Source: Strongylocentrotus purpuratus
Taxonomy: Eukaryota; Echinodermata; Echinoidea; Camarodonta; Strongylocentrotidae
Length of the DNA: 64,000 bases
Assembly (NCBI RefSeq): GCF_000002235.5
Contig: NW_022145597.1
Span: forward strand, 30,572,797-30,636,796
Reading direction: 5' to 3'
The translations under genes and the position numbers were made by a program. Below are positions 1-10,346 of this stretch, one piece after another (within the stretch, counting starts at the first letter, position 1; every line of letters starts with the position of its first letter). The notes beneath the pieces were generated by a model that was not told where the DNA came from, made no database searches, and saw only the letters and a list, made by a program, of their open reading frames with translations.

Positions 1-97
1 ACTCTTTCTTTAACAAGCGACTCTCTGAATTAGTCAGAAAACATCTTTTGCTACATCTACAACAATTAGTGTAAGTATGAAGAATACATGAAGATTA

Positions 98-175
98 GCA
101 ATGTGACACTTTAGTCTAGTGGGTAGGCAATCGTCTGATAACTGGAAGGTATCGGGTTCGACCCCCAGCTGTTGC
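98..175 (+). ncRNA. tRNA-like Pol III module a (unit 1)
   Basis: The core follows tRNA geometry. There is an A box TAGTCTAGTGG (112-122), a D-arm stem GTCT/AGGC, a 7-base anticodon-position loop CTGATAA (GAT in the anticodon position, as in tRNA-Ile), a 5-base variable loop, and a T arm with B box GGTTCGACCCC (155-165). A T7 run follows at 177-183, a typical Pol III stop. The acceptor and anticodon stems pair poorly, so a working tRNA is unlikely. It is better read as a tRNA-derived Pol III unit or SINE head. All 17 units carry it at offset +97. Confidence 0.7.
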
Positions 176-238
176 GTTTTTTTCTTTTGCTACATCTACA
201 ACAATAAGTATAAGTATGAAAAAAAAACATGGAGATTA

Positions 239-316
239 GCAATGTGACACTTTAGTCTAGTGGGTAGGCAATCGCCTGGTAACTGGAAGGTATCGGGTTC
301 GACCCCCAGCTGTTGC
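239..316 (+). ncRNA. tRNA-like Pol III module b (unit 1)
   Basis: Second tandem copy, 141 bp after module a, with its own repeated leader (GCTACATCTACAAC to an A-run). A box at 253-263, B box GGTTCGACCCC from 296, T7 at 318-324. The anticodon-position loop is CTGGTAA (GGT, as in tRNA-Thr), which differs from module a. The D stem GTCT/AGGC and three G-C pairs of the T stem hold. Anticodon-stem pairing is weak: two of five positions mismatch and two are wobbles. Confidence 0.7.
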
Positions 317-380
317 GTTTTTTTCTTTTGCTACATCTACAACAATAAGTATAAGTATGAAAAAAAAAACATGGAGATTA

Positions 381-458
381 GCAATGTGACACTTTAGTCT
401 AGTGGGTAGGCAATCGCCTGGTAACTGGAAGGTATCGGGTTCGACACCCAGCTGTTGC
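381..458 (+). ncRNA. tRNA-like Pol III module c (unit 1)
   Basis: Third tandem copy, 142 bp after module b. A box and CTGGTAA loop match module b, but the B box is altered to GGTTCGACACC. A T9 run at 459-467 follows directly. It ends the triplet; unrelated sequence starts after it. The change in the B box separates it from a and b in every unit examined. Confidence 0.7.
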
Positions 459-1218
459 TTTTTTTTTAATCTTTGAAAAAGAAAAACTGATGTCAAACCC
501 ATTTTGATCTCACTCAAAGTCCATATTTATTGCTATTCTCTTAATTGATCTATACAATGAGCTTGCAATTAACTTGTAAGCAAGGTAAAGTATTATATTT
601 ACGAAGTACAAGAAGGACAGGAATCCTGTTTTATCTATTTATCAAACATTATTACATTCAATACTTTTTCAGTCCCAATGAGAGAGAGAGAGAGAGAGAG
701 AAAGAGAAAGAGAGCCAGAAAGAGACAAGTGAAGAGAACCCAATACACCTCATCAGTGTAATAAAGTCTGATGATCTTAATCTACATACTTACTTCAAAT
801 ATTTTGCCGGGCAGATATTATTATTTATAAAAACAAACCAATTTTGGAGTTTTATAATAAATATTATTGTTGTTGTTGTTGTTGATGTAAAACAATGAGA
901 AAATAGGGACCTTTTGCGGGGGGGGGGGGAGCAATGTAGAAAAAAACTACAGGGGAGCCTTGGGATTTTTATTTGGGGGGGGGGGTGGGTATCGGCGCGG
1001 ATTCAGGATTTCTTAGGGGGGCCCAAACTTGAAATCAATTTGAAATTTAATGTGCTGAAATAAAAAAAAATCGTGCCGGCCGATATTTCACTCAGTGGTA
1101 GAGGGGGAAGGGGGAGGGGGGGGGGGGGGGGTAGAGAGAGCACTATTTTTTGTTTGGCCCTCGAAAATTTGAAAAATCACCCCCCCCCCCCCCACATTAA
1201 TCGCCAGGGGGGTCCCAT

Positions 1219-1471
1219 CTAGCTGGCAATCGACAGCTAGCTGGCAATCGACAGCTAGCTGGCAATCGACAGCTAGCTGGCAATCGACAGCTAGCTGGCA
1301 ATCGACAGCTAGCTGGCAATCGACAGCTAGCTGGCAATCGACAGCTAGCTGGCAATCGACAGCTAGCTGGCAATCGACAGCTAGCTGGCAATCGACAGCT
1401 AGCTGGCAATCGACAGCTAGCTGGCAATCGACAGCTAGCTGGCAATCGACAGCTAGCTGGCAATCGACAGC
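1219..1471 (+). repeat. 18-bp minisatellite, unit 1 (14 copies)
   Basis: Perfect tandem copies of CTGGCAATCGACAGCTAG (in rotation). The monomer contains the palindrome AGCTAGCT. It sits between a C tract and a GC-rich flank (GTAGCCTGGCGGCGG). Confidence 0.97.
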
Positions 1472-2734
1472 GTAGCCTGGCGGCGGTAGCGGGTAGCCCC
1501 AAAGCCATGTCCATTTAAAAACTGCATTCAAGAGCCTCTTATTGCTAGGTTTACAACGTTGTTTTACATTTGCAATTATAATTTCCTAGTTTTATTCACT
1601 CTCTACAGTCCCGTACTATCCCTTTTTCAGTCTGTAAACAACTTTGCAACACGAAAACAATGATGAACAGGGTTTTACTTCTCGTATAAATTTATTAGAA
1701 GTGCCCTATGTCATTTTGCACGAAGTGATACAAAGGGCCTTTCAAATTTAAGTCTATTGAAAGCATTCCCCCACCTAGCCTGTATGACCGAGCAGAATCA
1801 TTTAGTGCTCAACAATAAAAATCCACAGTCTTGGCTAAAGAGGTCCATTATTTGTTTGTTTATTTAGTTATTTTATTTAATTGACATTGTACAGTACTAT
1901 TAAATATCAGGTATATTGGATGCTCTGTTTTAAATACAGTCAAGATTGCCGAGCAATGAATTACATCCTGCTTCTTGTCCTCAAACCATATCTTTCTGGT
2001 TTTTAAAACGGTATCATTTGAATTTCCATTTCCAAGCATTATTTTGAACTGTCCCGAAATTGTTTTCCTTTCTTGAAATCAGACTACAGCCCCAGTCTAA
2101 AGTGCTTGTCCTCCCAGACAAGGACAAAGAGCCTCTTCGGTAGGTTTAGGGACAATGCATCAAAATAACGCGGTCATTGTTGCAATGTCAGGAATGCTAT
2201 TATTACCTCCTCTTTGGTAATCCTCGCATTTGACCAAACAAAAGTCACTCAATGAAGGGAGGGTCAGGTTTGTTTTCAATTCACTAATATTATTGATGCC
2301 ATGTCAGAAAGAGCTGAGTAGTTTGTTACGTAACTATTCAAAAATTGCAGGTGCAAGCTATTGAAAACAGAATCGAATAGCCAAGCTTCCCTATTCATTG
2401 GTGCCCTGTTATAGAATTCGTAGCATATACTGAATTGAATAGACCCGTGTTCTATTCATTATACTATGTGAGGGCAGTGGCCTCTTGTCATATCACTTTA
2501 AGTTTAAGTCAGCAGTTTGCAAATTAAATGAAATAAACATAAAACCTCACTATTATATCAGTAATATCAGTAACTGAAAGAAAAAAAATACGGGCAATCT
2601 TGACAACATCGGACTACAAAAATGATGATAATAATGCATCCCGAAAGCGTCAAATCAGTAAATCGGCACATTTTGTAAAGTCATTAGCATGCAGAAAGTG
2701 TTAACAACAAAAAGCGAACCAGTTATCACGGTGA

Positions 2735-2806
2735 GGCAAAATGGTCTTGTGGATAAAAGTGATCACTTCACAATGCAATGTACTCGGTTCGAGTCTCAGT
2801 TTCTCC
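2735..2806 (+). ncRNA. Second-type tRNA-like module (unit 1; 16 copies in array)
   Basis: An A-box-like TGGTCTTGTGG (2742-2752, one mismatch to consensus) is followed 33 bp later by a good B box GGTTCGAGTCT (2786-2796). A T-run lies about 20-30 bases beyond. The putative acceptor ends pair at about 5 of 7 positions, but the D and anticodon arms are degenerate. It is unrelated in sequence to modules a-c, so it appears to be a separate tRNA-derived insertion. Equivalent copies start near 5752, 8763, 11610, 14329, 17055, 19779, 22118, 25033, 27951, 30924, 33927, 36865, 39779, 42716 and 45676. An ATG-started 60-codon frame crosses it but shows no protein-like features. Confidence 0.4.
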
Positions 2807-3013
2807 TTTATATAAACCCATGTTATTTTTTTTTCTTCACTCCATAATATTGACTTGTCATCTCTTTTTTAAAGGGGACACCCCCCCCCCTCAACAAAGA
2901 AAAAATAGCATGTAATACTCTTTCTTTAACAAGCGACTCTCTGAATTAGTCAGAAAACATCTTTTGCTACATCTACAACAATTAGTGTAAGTATGAAGAA
3001 TACATGAAGATTA

Positions 3014-3374
3014 GCAATGTGACACTTTAGTCTAGTGGGTAGGCAATCGTCTGATAACTGGAAGGTATCGGGTTCGACCCCCAGCTGTTGCGTTTTTTTC
3101 TTTTGCTACATCTACAACAATAAGTATAAGTATGAAAAAAAAACATGGAGATTAGCAATGTGACACTTTAGTCTAGTGGGTAGGCAATCGCCTGGTAACT
3201 GGAAGGTATCGGGTTCGACCCCCAGCTGTTGCGTTTTTTTCTTTTGCTACATCTACAACAATAAGTATAAGTATGAAAAAAAAAACATGGAGATTAGCAA
3301 TGTGACACTTTAGTCTAGTGGGTAGGCAATCGCCTGGTAACTGGAAGGTATCGGGTTCGACACCCAGCTGTTGC
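3014..3374 (+). ncRNA. tRNA-like triplet, unit 2
   Basis: Same three modules (a, b, c) as in unit 1, each with A box, B box and T-run. Module a has CTGATAA; b and c have CTGGTAA. Confidence 0.68.
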
Positions 3375-4132
3375 TTTTTTTTTAATCTTTGAAAAAGAAA
3401 AACTGATGTCAAACCCATTTTGATCTCACTCAAAGTCCATATTTATTGCTATTCTCTTAATTGATCTATACAATGAGCTTGCAATTAACTTGTAAGCAAG
3501 GTAAAGTATTATATTTACGAAGTACAAGAAGGACAGGAATCCTGTTTTATCTATTTATCAAACATTATTACATTCAATACTTTTTCAGTCCCAATGAGAG
3601 AGAGAGAGAGAGAGAGAAAGAGAAAGAGAGCCAGAAAGAGACAAGTGAAGAGAACCCAATACACCTCATCAGTGTAATAAAGTCTGATGATCTTAATCTA
3701 CATACTTACTTCAAATATTTTGCCGGGCAGATATTATTATTTATAAAAACAAACCAATTTTGGAGTTTTATAATAAATATTATTGTTGTTGTTGTTGTTG
3801 ATGTAAAACAATGAGAAAATAGGGACCTTTTGCGGGGGGGGGGGGGAGCAATGTAGAAAAAAACTACAGGGGAGCCTTGGGATTTTTATTTGGGGGGGGG
3901 GTGGGTATCGGCGCGGATTCAGGATTTCTTAGGGGGGCCCAAACTTGAAATCAATTTGAAATTTAATGTGCTGAAATAAAAAAAAATCGTGCCGGCCGAT
4001 ATTTCACTCAGTGGTAGAGGGGGAAGGGGGAGGGGGGGGGGGGGGTAGAGAGCACTATTTTTTGTTTGGCCCTCGAAAATTTGAAAAATCACCCCCCCCC
4101 CCCCCACATTAATCGCCAGGGGGGTCCCATCT

Positions 4133-4489
4133 AGACAGCTAGCTGGCAATCGACAGCTAGCTGGCAATCGACAGCTAGCTGGCAATCGACAGCTAGCTGG
4201 CAATCGACAGCTAGCTGGCAATCGACAGCTAGCTGGCAATCGACAGCTAGCTGGCAATCGACAGCTAGCTGGCAATCGACAGCTAGCTGGCAATCGACAG
4301 CTAGCTGGCAATCGACAGCTAGCTGGCAATCGACAGCTAGCTGGCAATCGACAGCTAGCTGGCAATCGACAGCTAGCTGGCAATCGACAGCTAGCTGGCA
4401 ATCGACAGCTAGCTGGCAATCGACAGCTAGCTGGCAATCGACAGCTAGCTGGCAATCGACAGCTAGCAATCGACAGCTAATCGACAGCG
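4133..4489 (+). repeat. 18-bp minisatellite, unit 2 (18 full plus 2 shortened)
   Basis: Same monomer; the last two copies have internal deletions (AGCTAGCAATCGACAG, AGCTAATCGACAG). Confidence 0.95.
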
Positions 4490-6029
4490 TAGCCTGGCGG
4501 CGGTAGCGGGTAGCCCCAAAGCCATGTCCATTTAAAAACTGCATTCAAGAGCCTCTTATTGCTAGGTTTACAACGTTGTTTTACATTTGCAATTATAATT
4601 TCCTAGTTTTATTCACTCTCTACAGTCCCGTACTATCCCTTTTTCAGTCTGTAAACAACTTTGCAACACGAAAACAATGATGAACAGGGTTTTACTTCTC
4701 GTATAAATTTATTAGAAGTGCCCTATGTCATTTTGCACGAAGTGATACAAAGGGCCTTTCAAATTTAAGTCTATTGAAAGCATTCCCCCACCTAGCCTGT
4801 ATGACCGAGCAGAATCATTTAGTGCTCAACAATAAAAATCCACAGTCTTGGCTAAAGAGGTCCATTATTTGTTTGTTTATTTAGTTATTTTATTTAATTG
4901 ACATTGTACAGTACTATTAAATATCAGGTATATTGGATGCTCTGTTTTAAATACAGTCAAGATTGCCGAGCAATGAATTACATCCTGCTTCTTGTCCTCA
5001 AACCATATCTTTCTGGTTTTTAAAACGGTATCATTTGAATTTCCATTTCCAAGCATTATTTTGAACTGTCCCGAAATTGTTTTCCTTTCTTGAAATCAGA
5101 CTACAGCCCCAGTCTAAAGTGCTTGTCCTCCCAGACAAGGACAAAGAGCCTCTTCGGTAGGTTTAGGGACAATGCATCAAAATAACGCGGTCATTGTTGC
5201 AATGTCAGGAATGCTATTATTACCTCCTCTTTGGTAATCCTCGCATTTGACCAAACAAAAGTCACTCAATGAAGGGAGGGTCAGGTTTGTTTTCAATTCA
5301 CTAATATTATTGATGCCATGTCAGAAAGAGCTGAGTAGTTTGTTACGTAACTATTCAAAAATTGCAGGTGCAAGCTATTGAAAACAGAATCGAATAGCCA
5401 AGCTTCCCTATTCATTGGTGCCCTGTTATAGAATTCGTAGCATATACTGAATTGAATAGACCCGTGTTCTATTCATTATACTATGTGAGGGCAGTGGCCT
5501 CTTGTCATATCACTTTAAGTTTAAGTCAGCAGTTTGCAAATTAAATGAAATAAACATAAAACCTCACTATTATATCAGTAATATCAGTAACTGAAAGAAA
5601 AAAAATACGGGCAATCTTGACAACATCGGACTACAAAAATGATGATAATAATGCATCCCGAAAGCGTCAAATCAGTAAATCGGCACATTTTGTAAAGTCA
5701 TTAGCATGCAGAAAGTGTTAACAACAAAAAGCGAACCAGTTATCACGGTGAGGCAAAATGGTCTTGTGGATAAAAGTGATCACTTCACAATGCAATGTAC
5801 TCGGTTCGAGTCTCAGTTTCTCCTTTATATAAACCCATGTTATTTTTTTTCTTCACTCCATAATATTGACTTGTCATCTCTTTTTTAAAGGGGACACCCC
5901 CCCCCCTCAACAAAGAAAAAATAGCATGTAATACTCTTTCTTTAACAAGCGACTCTCTGAATTAGTCAGAAAACATCTTTTGCTACATCTACAACAATTA
6001 GTGTAAGTATGAAGAATACATGAAGATTA

Positions 6030-6391
6030 GCAATGTGACACTTTAGTCTAGTGGGTAGGCAATCGTCTGATAACTGGAAGGTATCGGGTTCGACCCCCAG
6101 CTGTTGCGTTTTTTTCTTTTGCTACATCTACAACAATAAGTATAAGTATGAAAAAAAAAACATGGAGATTAGCAATGTGACACTTTAGTCTAGTGGGTAG
6201 GCAATCGCCTGGTAACTGGAAGGTATCGGGTTCGACCCCCAGCTGTTGCGTTTTTTTCTTTTGCTACATCTACAACAATAAGTATAAGTATGAAAAAAAA
6301 AACATGGAGATTAGCAATGTGACACTTTAGTCTAGTGGGTAGGCAATCGCCTGGTAACTGGAAGGTATCGGGTTCGACACCCAGCTGTTGC
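6030..6391 (+). ncRNA. tRNA-like triplet, unit 3
   Basis: Three modules as in unit 1; one extra A in the leader of module b. Confidence 0.68.
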
Positions 6392-7150
6392 TTTTTTTTT
6401 AATCTTTGAAAAAGAAAAACTGATGTCAAACCCATTTTGATCTCACTCAAAGTCCATATTTATTGCTATTCTCTTAATTGATCTATACAATGAGCTTGCA
6501 ATTAACTTGTAAGCAAGGTAAAGTATTATATTTACGAAGTACAAGAAGGACAGGAATCCTGTTTTATCTATTTATCAAACATTATTACATTCAATACTTT
6601 TTCAGTCCCAATGAGAGAGAGAGAGAGAGAGAGAAAGAGAAAGAGAGCCAGAAAGAGACAAGTGAAGAGAACCCAATACACCTCATCAGTGTAATAAAGT
6701 CTGATGATCTTAATCTACATACTTACTTCAAATATTTTGCCGGGCAGATATTATTATTTATAAAAACAAACCAATTTTGGAGTTTTATAATAAATATTAT
6801 TGTTGTTGTTGTTGTTGATGTAAAACAATGAGAAAATAGGGACCTTTTGCGGGGGGGGGGGAGCAATGTAGAAAAAAACTACAGGGGAGCCTTGGGATTT
6901 TTATTTGGGGGGGGGGTGGGTATCGGCGCGGATTCAGGATTTCTTAGGGGGGCCCAAACTTGAAATCAATTTGAAATTTAATGTGCTGAAATAAAAAAAA
7001 ATCGTGCCGGCCGATATTTCACTCAGTGGTAGAGGGGGAAGGGGGAGGGGGGGGGGGGGGGGGGTAGAGAGCACTATTTTTTTGTTTGGCCCTCGAAAAT
7101 TTGAAAAATCACCCCCCCCCCCCCCACATTAATCGCCAGGGGGGTCCCAT

Positions 7151-7499
7151 AGCTAATCGACAGCTAGCTGGCAATCGACAGCTAGCTGGCAATCGACAGC
7201 TAGCTGGCAATCGACAGCTAGCTGGCAATCGACAGCTAGCTGGCAATCGACAGCTAGCTGGCAATCGACAGCTAGCTGGCAATCGACAGCTAGCTGGCAA
7301 TCGACAGCTAGCTGGCAATCGACAGCTAGCTGGCAATCGACAGCTAGCTGGCAATCGACAGCTAGCTGGCAATCGACAGCTAGCTGGCAATCGACAGCTA
7401 GCTGGCAATCGACAGCTAATCGACAGCTAGCTGGCAATCGACAGCTAGCTGGCAATCGACAGCTAGCTGGCAATCGACAGCTAGCTGGCAATCGACAGC
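7151..7499 (+). repeat. 18-bp minisatellite, unit 3 (about 19 copies)
   Basis: About 15 copies, one shortened copy, then four more full copies. Confidence 0.95.
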
Positions 7500-9041
7500 G
7501 TAGCCTGGCGGCGGTAGCGGGTAGCCCCAAAGCCATGTCCATTTAAAAACTGCATTCAAGAGCCTCTTATTGCTAGGTTTACAACGTTGTTTTACATTTG
7601 CAATTATAATTTCCTAGTTTTATTCACTCTCTACAGTCCCGTACTATCCCTTTTTCAGTCTGTAAACAACTTTGCAACACGAAAACAATGATGAACAGGG
7701 TTTTACTTCTCGTATAAATTTATTAGAAGTGCCCTATGTCATTTTGCACGAAGTGATACAAAGGGCCTTTCAAATTTAAGTCTATTGAAAGCATTCCCCC
7801 ACCTAGCCTGTATGACCGAGCAGAATCATTTAGTGCTCAACAATAAAAATCCACAGTCTTGGCTAAAGAGGTCCATTATTTGTTTGTTTATTTAGTTATT
7901 TTATTTAATTGACATTGTACAGTACTATTAAATATCAGGTATATTGGATGCTCTGTTTTAAATACAGTCAAGATTGCCGAGCAATGAATTACATCCTGCT
8001 TCTTGTCCTCAAACCATATCTTTCTGGTTTTTAAAACGGTATCATTTGAATTTCCATTTCCAAGCATTATTTTGAACTGTCCCGAAATTGTTTTCCTTTC
8101 TTGAAATCAGACTACAGCCCCAGTCTAAAGTGCTTGTCCTCCCAGACAAGGACAAAGAGCCTCTTCGGTAGGTTTAGGGACAATGCATCAAAATAACGCG
8201 GTCATTGTTGCAATGTCAGGAATGCTATTATTACCTCCTCTTTGGTAATCCTCGCATTTGACCAAACAAAAGTCACTCAATGAAGGGAGGGTCAGGTTTG
8301 TTTTCAATTCACTAATATTATTGATGCCATGTCAGAAAGAGCTGAGTAGTTTGTTACGTAACTATTCAAAAATTGCAGGTGCAAGCTATTGAAAACAGAA
8401 TCGAATAGCCAAGCTTCCCTATTCATTGGTGCCCTGTTATAGAATTCGTAGCATATACTGAATTGAATAGACCCGTGTTCTATTCATTATACTATGTGAG
8501 GGCAGTGGCCTCTTGTCATATCACTTTAAGTTTAAGTCAGCAGTTTGCAAATTAAATGAAATAAACATAAAACCTCACTATTATATCAGTAATATCAGTA
8601 ACTGAAAGAAAAAAAATACGGGCAATCTTGACAACATCGGACTACAAAAATGATGATAATAATGCATCCCGAAAGCGTCAAATCAGTAAATCGGCACATT
8701 TTGTAAAGTCATTAGCATGCAGAAAGTGTTAACAACAAAAAGCGAACCAGTTATCACGGTGAGGCAAAATGGTCTTGTGGATAAAAGTGATCACTTCACA
8801 ATGCAATGTACTCGGTTCGAGTCTCAGTTTCTCCTTTATATAAACCCATGTTATTTTTTTTCTTCACTCCATAATATTGACTTGTCATCTCTTTTTTAAA
8901 GGGGACACCCCCCCCCCCTCAACAAAGAAAAAATAGCATGTAATACTCTTTCTTTAACAAGCGACTCTCTGAATTAGTCAGAAAACATCTTTTGCTACAT
9001 CTACAACAATTAGTGTAAGTATGAAGAATACATGAAGATTA

Positions 9042-9402
9042 GCAATGTGACACTTTAGTCTAGTGGGTAGGCAATCGTCTGATAACTGGAAGGTATCGGG
9101 TTCGACCCCCAGCTGTTGCGTTTTTTTCTTTTGCTACATCTACAACAATAAGTATAAGTATGAAAAAAAAACATGGAGATTAGCAATGTGACACTTTAGT
9201 CTAGTGGGTAGGCAATCGCCTGGTAACTGGAAGGTATCGGGTTCGACCCCCAGCTGTTGCGTTTTTTTCTTTTGCTACATCTACAACAATAAGTATAAGT
9301 ATGAAAAAAAAAACATGGAGATTAGCAATGTGACACTTTAGTCTAGTGGGTAGGCAATCGCCTGGTAACTGGAAGGTATCGGGTTCGACACCCAGCTGTT
9401 GC
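9042..9402 (+). ncRNA. tRNA-like triplet, unit 4
   Basis: Three modules identical in their boxes to unit 1. Confidence 0.68.
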
Positions 9403-10121
9403 TTTTTTTTTAATCTTTGAAAAAGAAAAACTGATGTCAAACCCATTTTGATCTCACTCAAAGTCCATATTTATTGCTATTCTCTTAATTGATCTATACA
9501 ATGAGCTTGCAATTAACTTGTAAGCAAGGTAAAGTATTATATTTACGAAGTACAAGAAGGACAGGAATCCTGTTTTATCTATTTATCAAACATTATTACA
9601 TTCAATACTTTTTCAGTCCCAATGAGAGAGAGAGAGAGAGAGAGAAAGAGAAAGAGAGCCAGAAAGAGACAAGTGAAGAGAACCCAATACACCTCATCAG
9701 TGTAATAAAGTCTGATGATCTTAATCTACATACTTACTTCAAATATTTTGCCGGGCAGATATTATTATTTATAAAAACAAACCAATTTTGGAGTTTTATA
9801 ATAAATATTATTGTTGTTGTTGTTGTTGATGTAAAACAATGAGAAAATAGGGACCTTTTGCGGGGGGGGGGGAGCAATGTAGAAAAAAACTACAGGGGAG
9901 CCTTGGGATTTTTATTTGGGGGGGGGGGTGGGTATCGGCGCGGATTCAGGATTTCTTAGGGGGGCCCAAACTTGAAATCAATTTGAAATTTAATGTGCTG
10001 AAATAAAAAAAAATCGTGCCGGCCGATATTTCACTCAGTGGTAGAGGGGGAAGGGGGAGGGGGGGGGGGGGGGGGTAGAGAGCACTATTTTTTTGTTTGG
10101 CCCTCGAAAATTTGAAAAATC

Positions 10122-10157
<36 letters not shown>

Positions 10158-10181
10158 ACAGCTTAATCGCCAGGGGGGTCC

Positions 10182-10346
10182 AGCTAGCTGGCAATCGACA
10201 GCTAGCTGGCAATCGACAGCTAGCTGGCAATCGACAGCTAGCTGGCAATCGACAGCTAGCTGGCAATCGACAGCTAGCTGGCAATCGACAGCTAGCTGGC
10301 AATCGACAGCTAGCTGGCAATCGACAGCTAGCTGGCAATCGACAGC
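10182..10346 (+). repeat. 18-bp minisatellite, unit 4 (9 copies)
   Basis: Nine uninterrupted copies. Confidence 0.96.

Larger units (their letters stand above)
1..2916 (+). repeat. Array unit 1
   Basis: Length 2,916 bp; used here as the reference unit. tRNA-like triplet 98-458; (GA)n near 678-700; (TTG)n near 866-883; G tracts near 918-929, 976-985 and 1107-1130; C tract near 1181-1193; minisatellite with 14 copies; second tRNA-like module 2735-2806; C tract 2881-2890. The window opens exactly at the phase marker, so the array may extend further left. Confidence 0.95.
2917..5932 (+). repeat. Array unit 2
   Basis: Length 3,016 bp. Same layout as unit 1. The minisatellite has 18 full copies plus two internally deleted copies at its right end (near 4465-4488), and its left edge is altered (it enters with CTAGACAGCTAG). 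Confidence 0.95.
5933..8944 (+). repeat. Array unit 3
   Basis: Length 3,012 bp. About 19 minisatellite copies, interrupted near 7412-7424 by a shortened monomer that reads ACAGCTAATCGACAG. The same shortened form occurs at the left edge of this unit's minisatellite and at the right edge of unit 2's. Confidence 0.95.

Noticed and set aside
98..458. Calling the modules functional tRNA-Ile and tRNA-Thr genes
   Set aside because: The acceptor stem matches at only about 3 of 7 positions and the anticodon stem has two mismatches, so a mature charged tRNA is unlikely despite exact spacing.
257..517. 86-codon minus-strand frame present in most units
   Set aside because: It lies antisense over the tRNA-like modules b and c and their A/T runs; it is lost or altered in units 13-17 by A-run length changes.
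545..898. 117-codon frame present in most units
   Set aside because: It starts at TTG, crosses the (GA)n and (TTG)n tracts, and is cut to 72 codons in units with one more GA. Conservation between units only reflects satellite identity.
1219..1240. Shared word GGCAATCG between the minisatellite and the tRNA-like modules
   Set aside because: The match is only 8 bases and the flanking bases differ. It could hint that the monomer came from module sequence, but chance is as likely.
1219..1471. CRISPR-like array
   Set aside because: The repeats are directly adjacent with no spacers, and the setting is eukaryotic.
1088..1531. Long frames encoding repeats such as AVDCQL, LPASCR, NRQLAG and SWQSTA
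   Set aside because: They are translations of the 18-bp minisatellite. Eighteen is a multiple of three and the monomer has no stop in several frames on both strands, so open frames arise automatically. They run into poly(G)/poly(C) tracts and change frame between units.
2080..2140. Histone-type 3' stem-loop near AAAGAGCCTCTT
   Set aside because: The CTTGTC/GACAAG hairpin does not match the histone consensus and no histone frame is nearby.
2689..2871. ATG-started 60-codon frame (MQKVLTTKSEP) in 15 units
   Set aside because: It overlaps the second tRNA-like module, has no recognisable domain, and changes in unit 13 by indels. It is better explained as chance.
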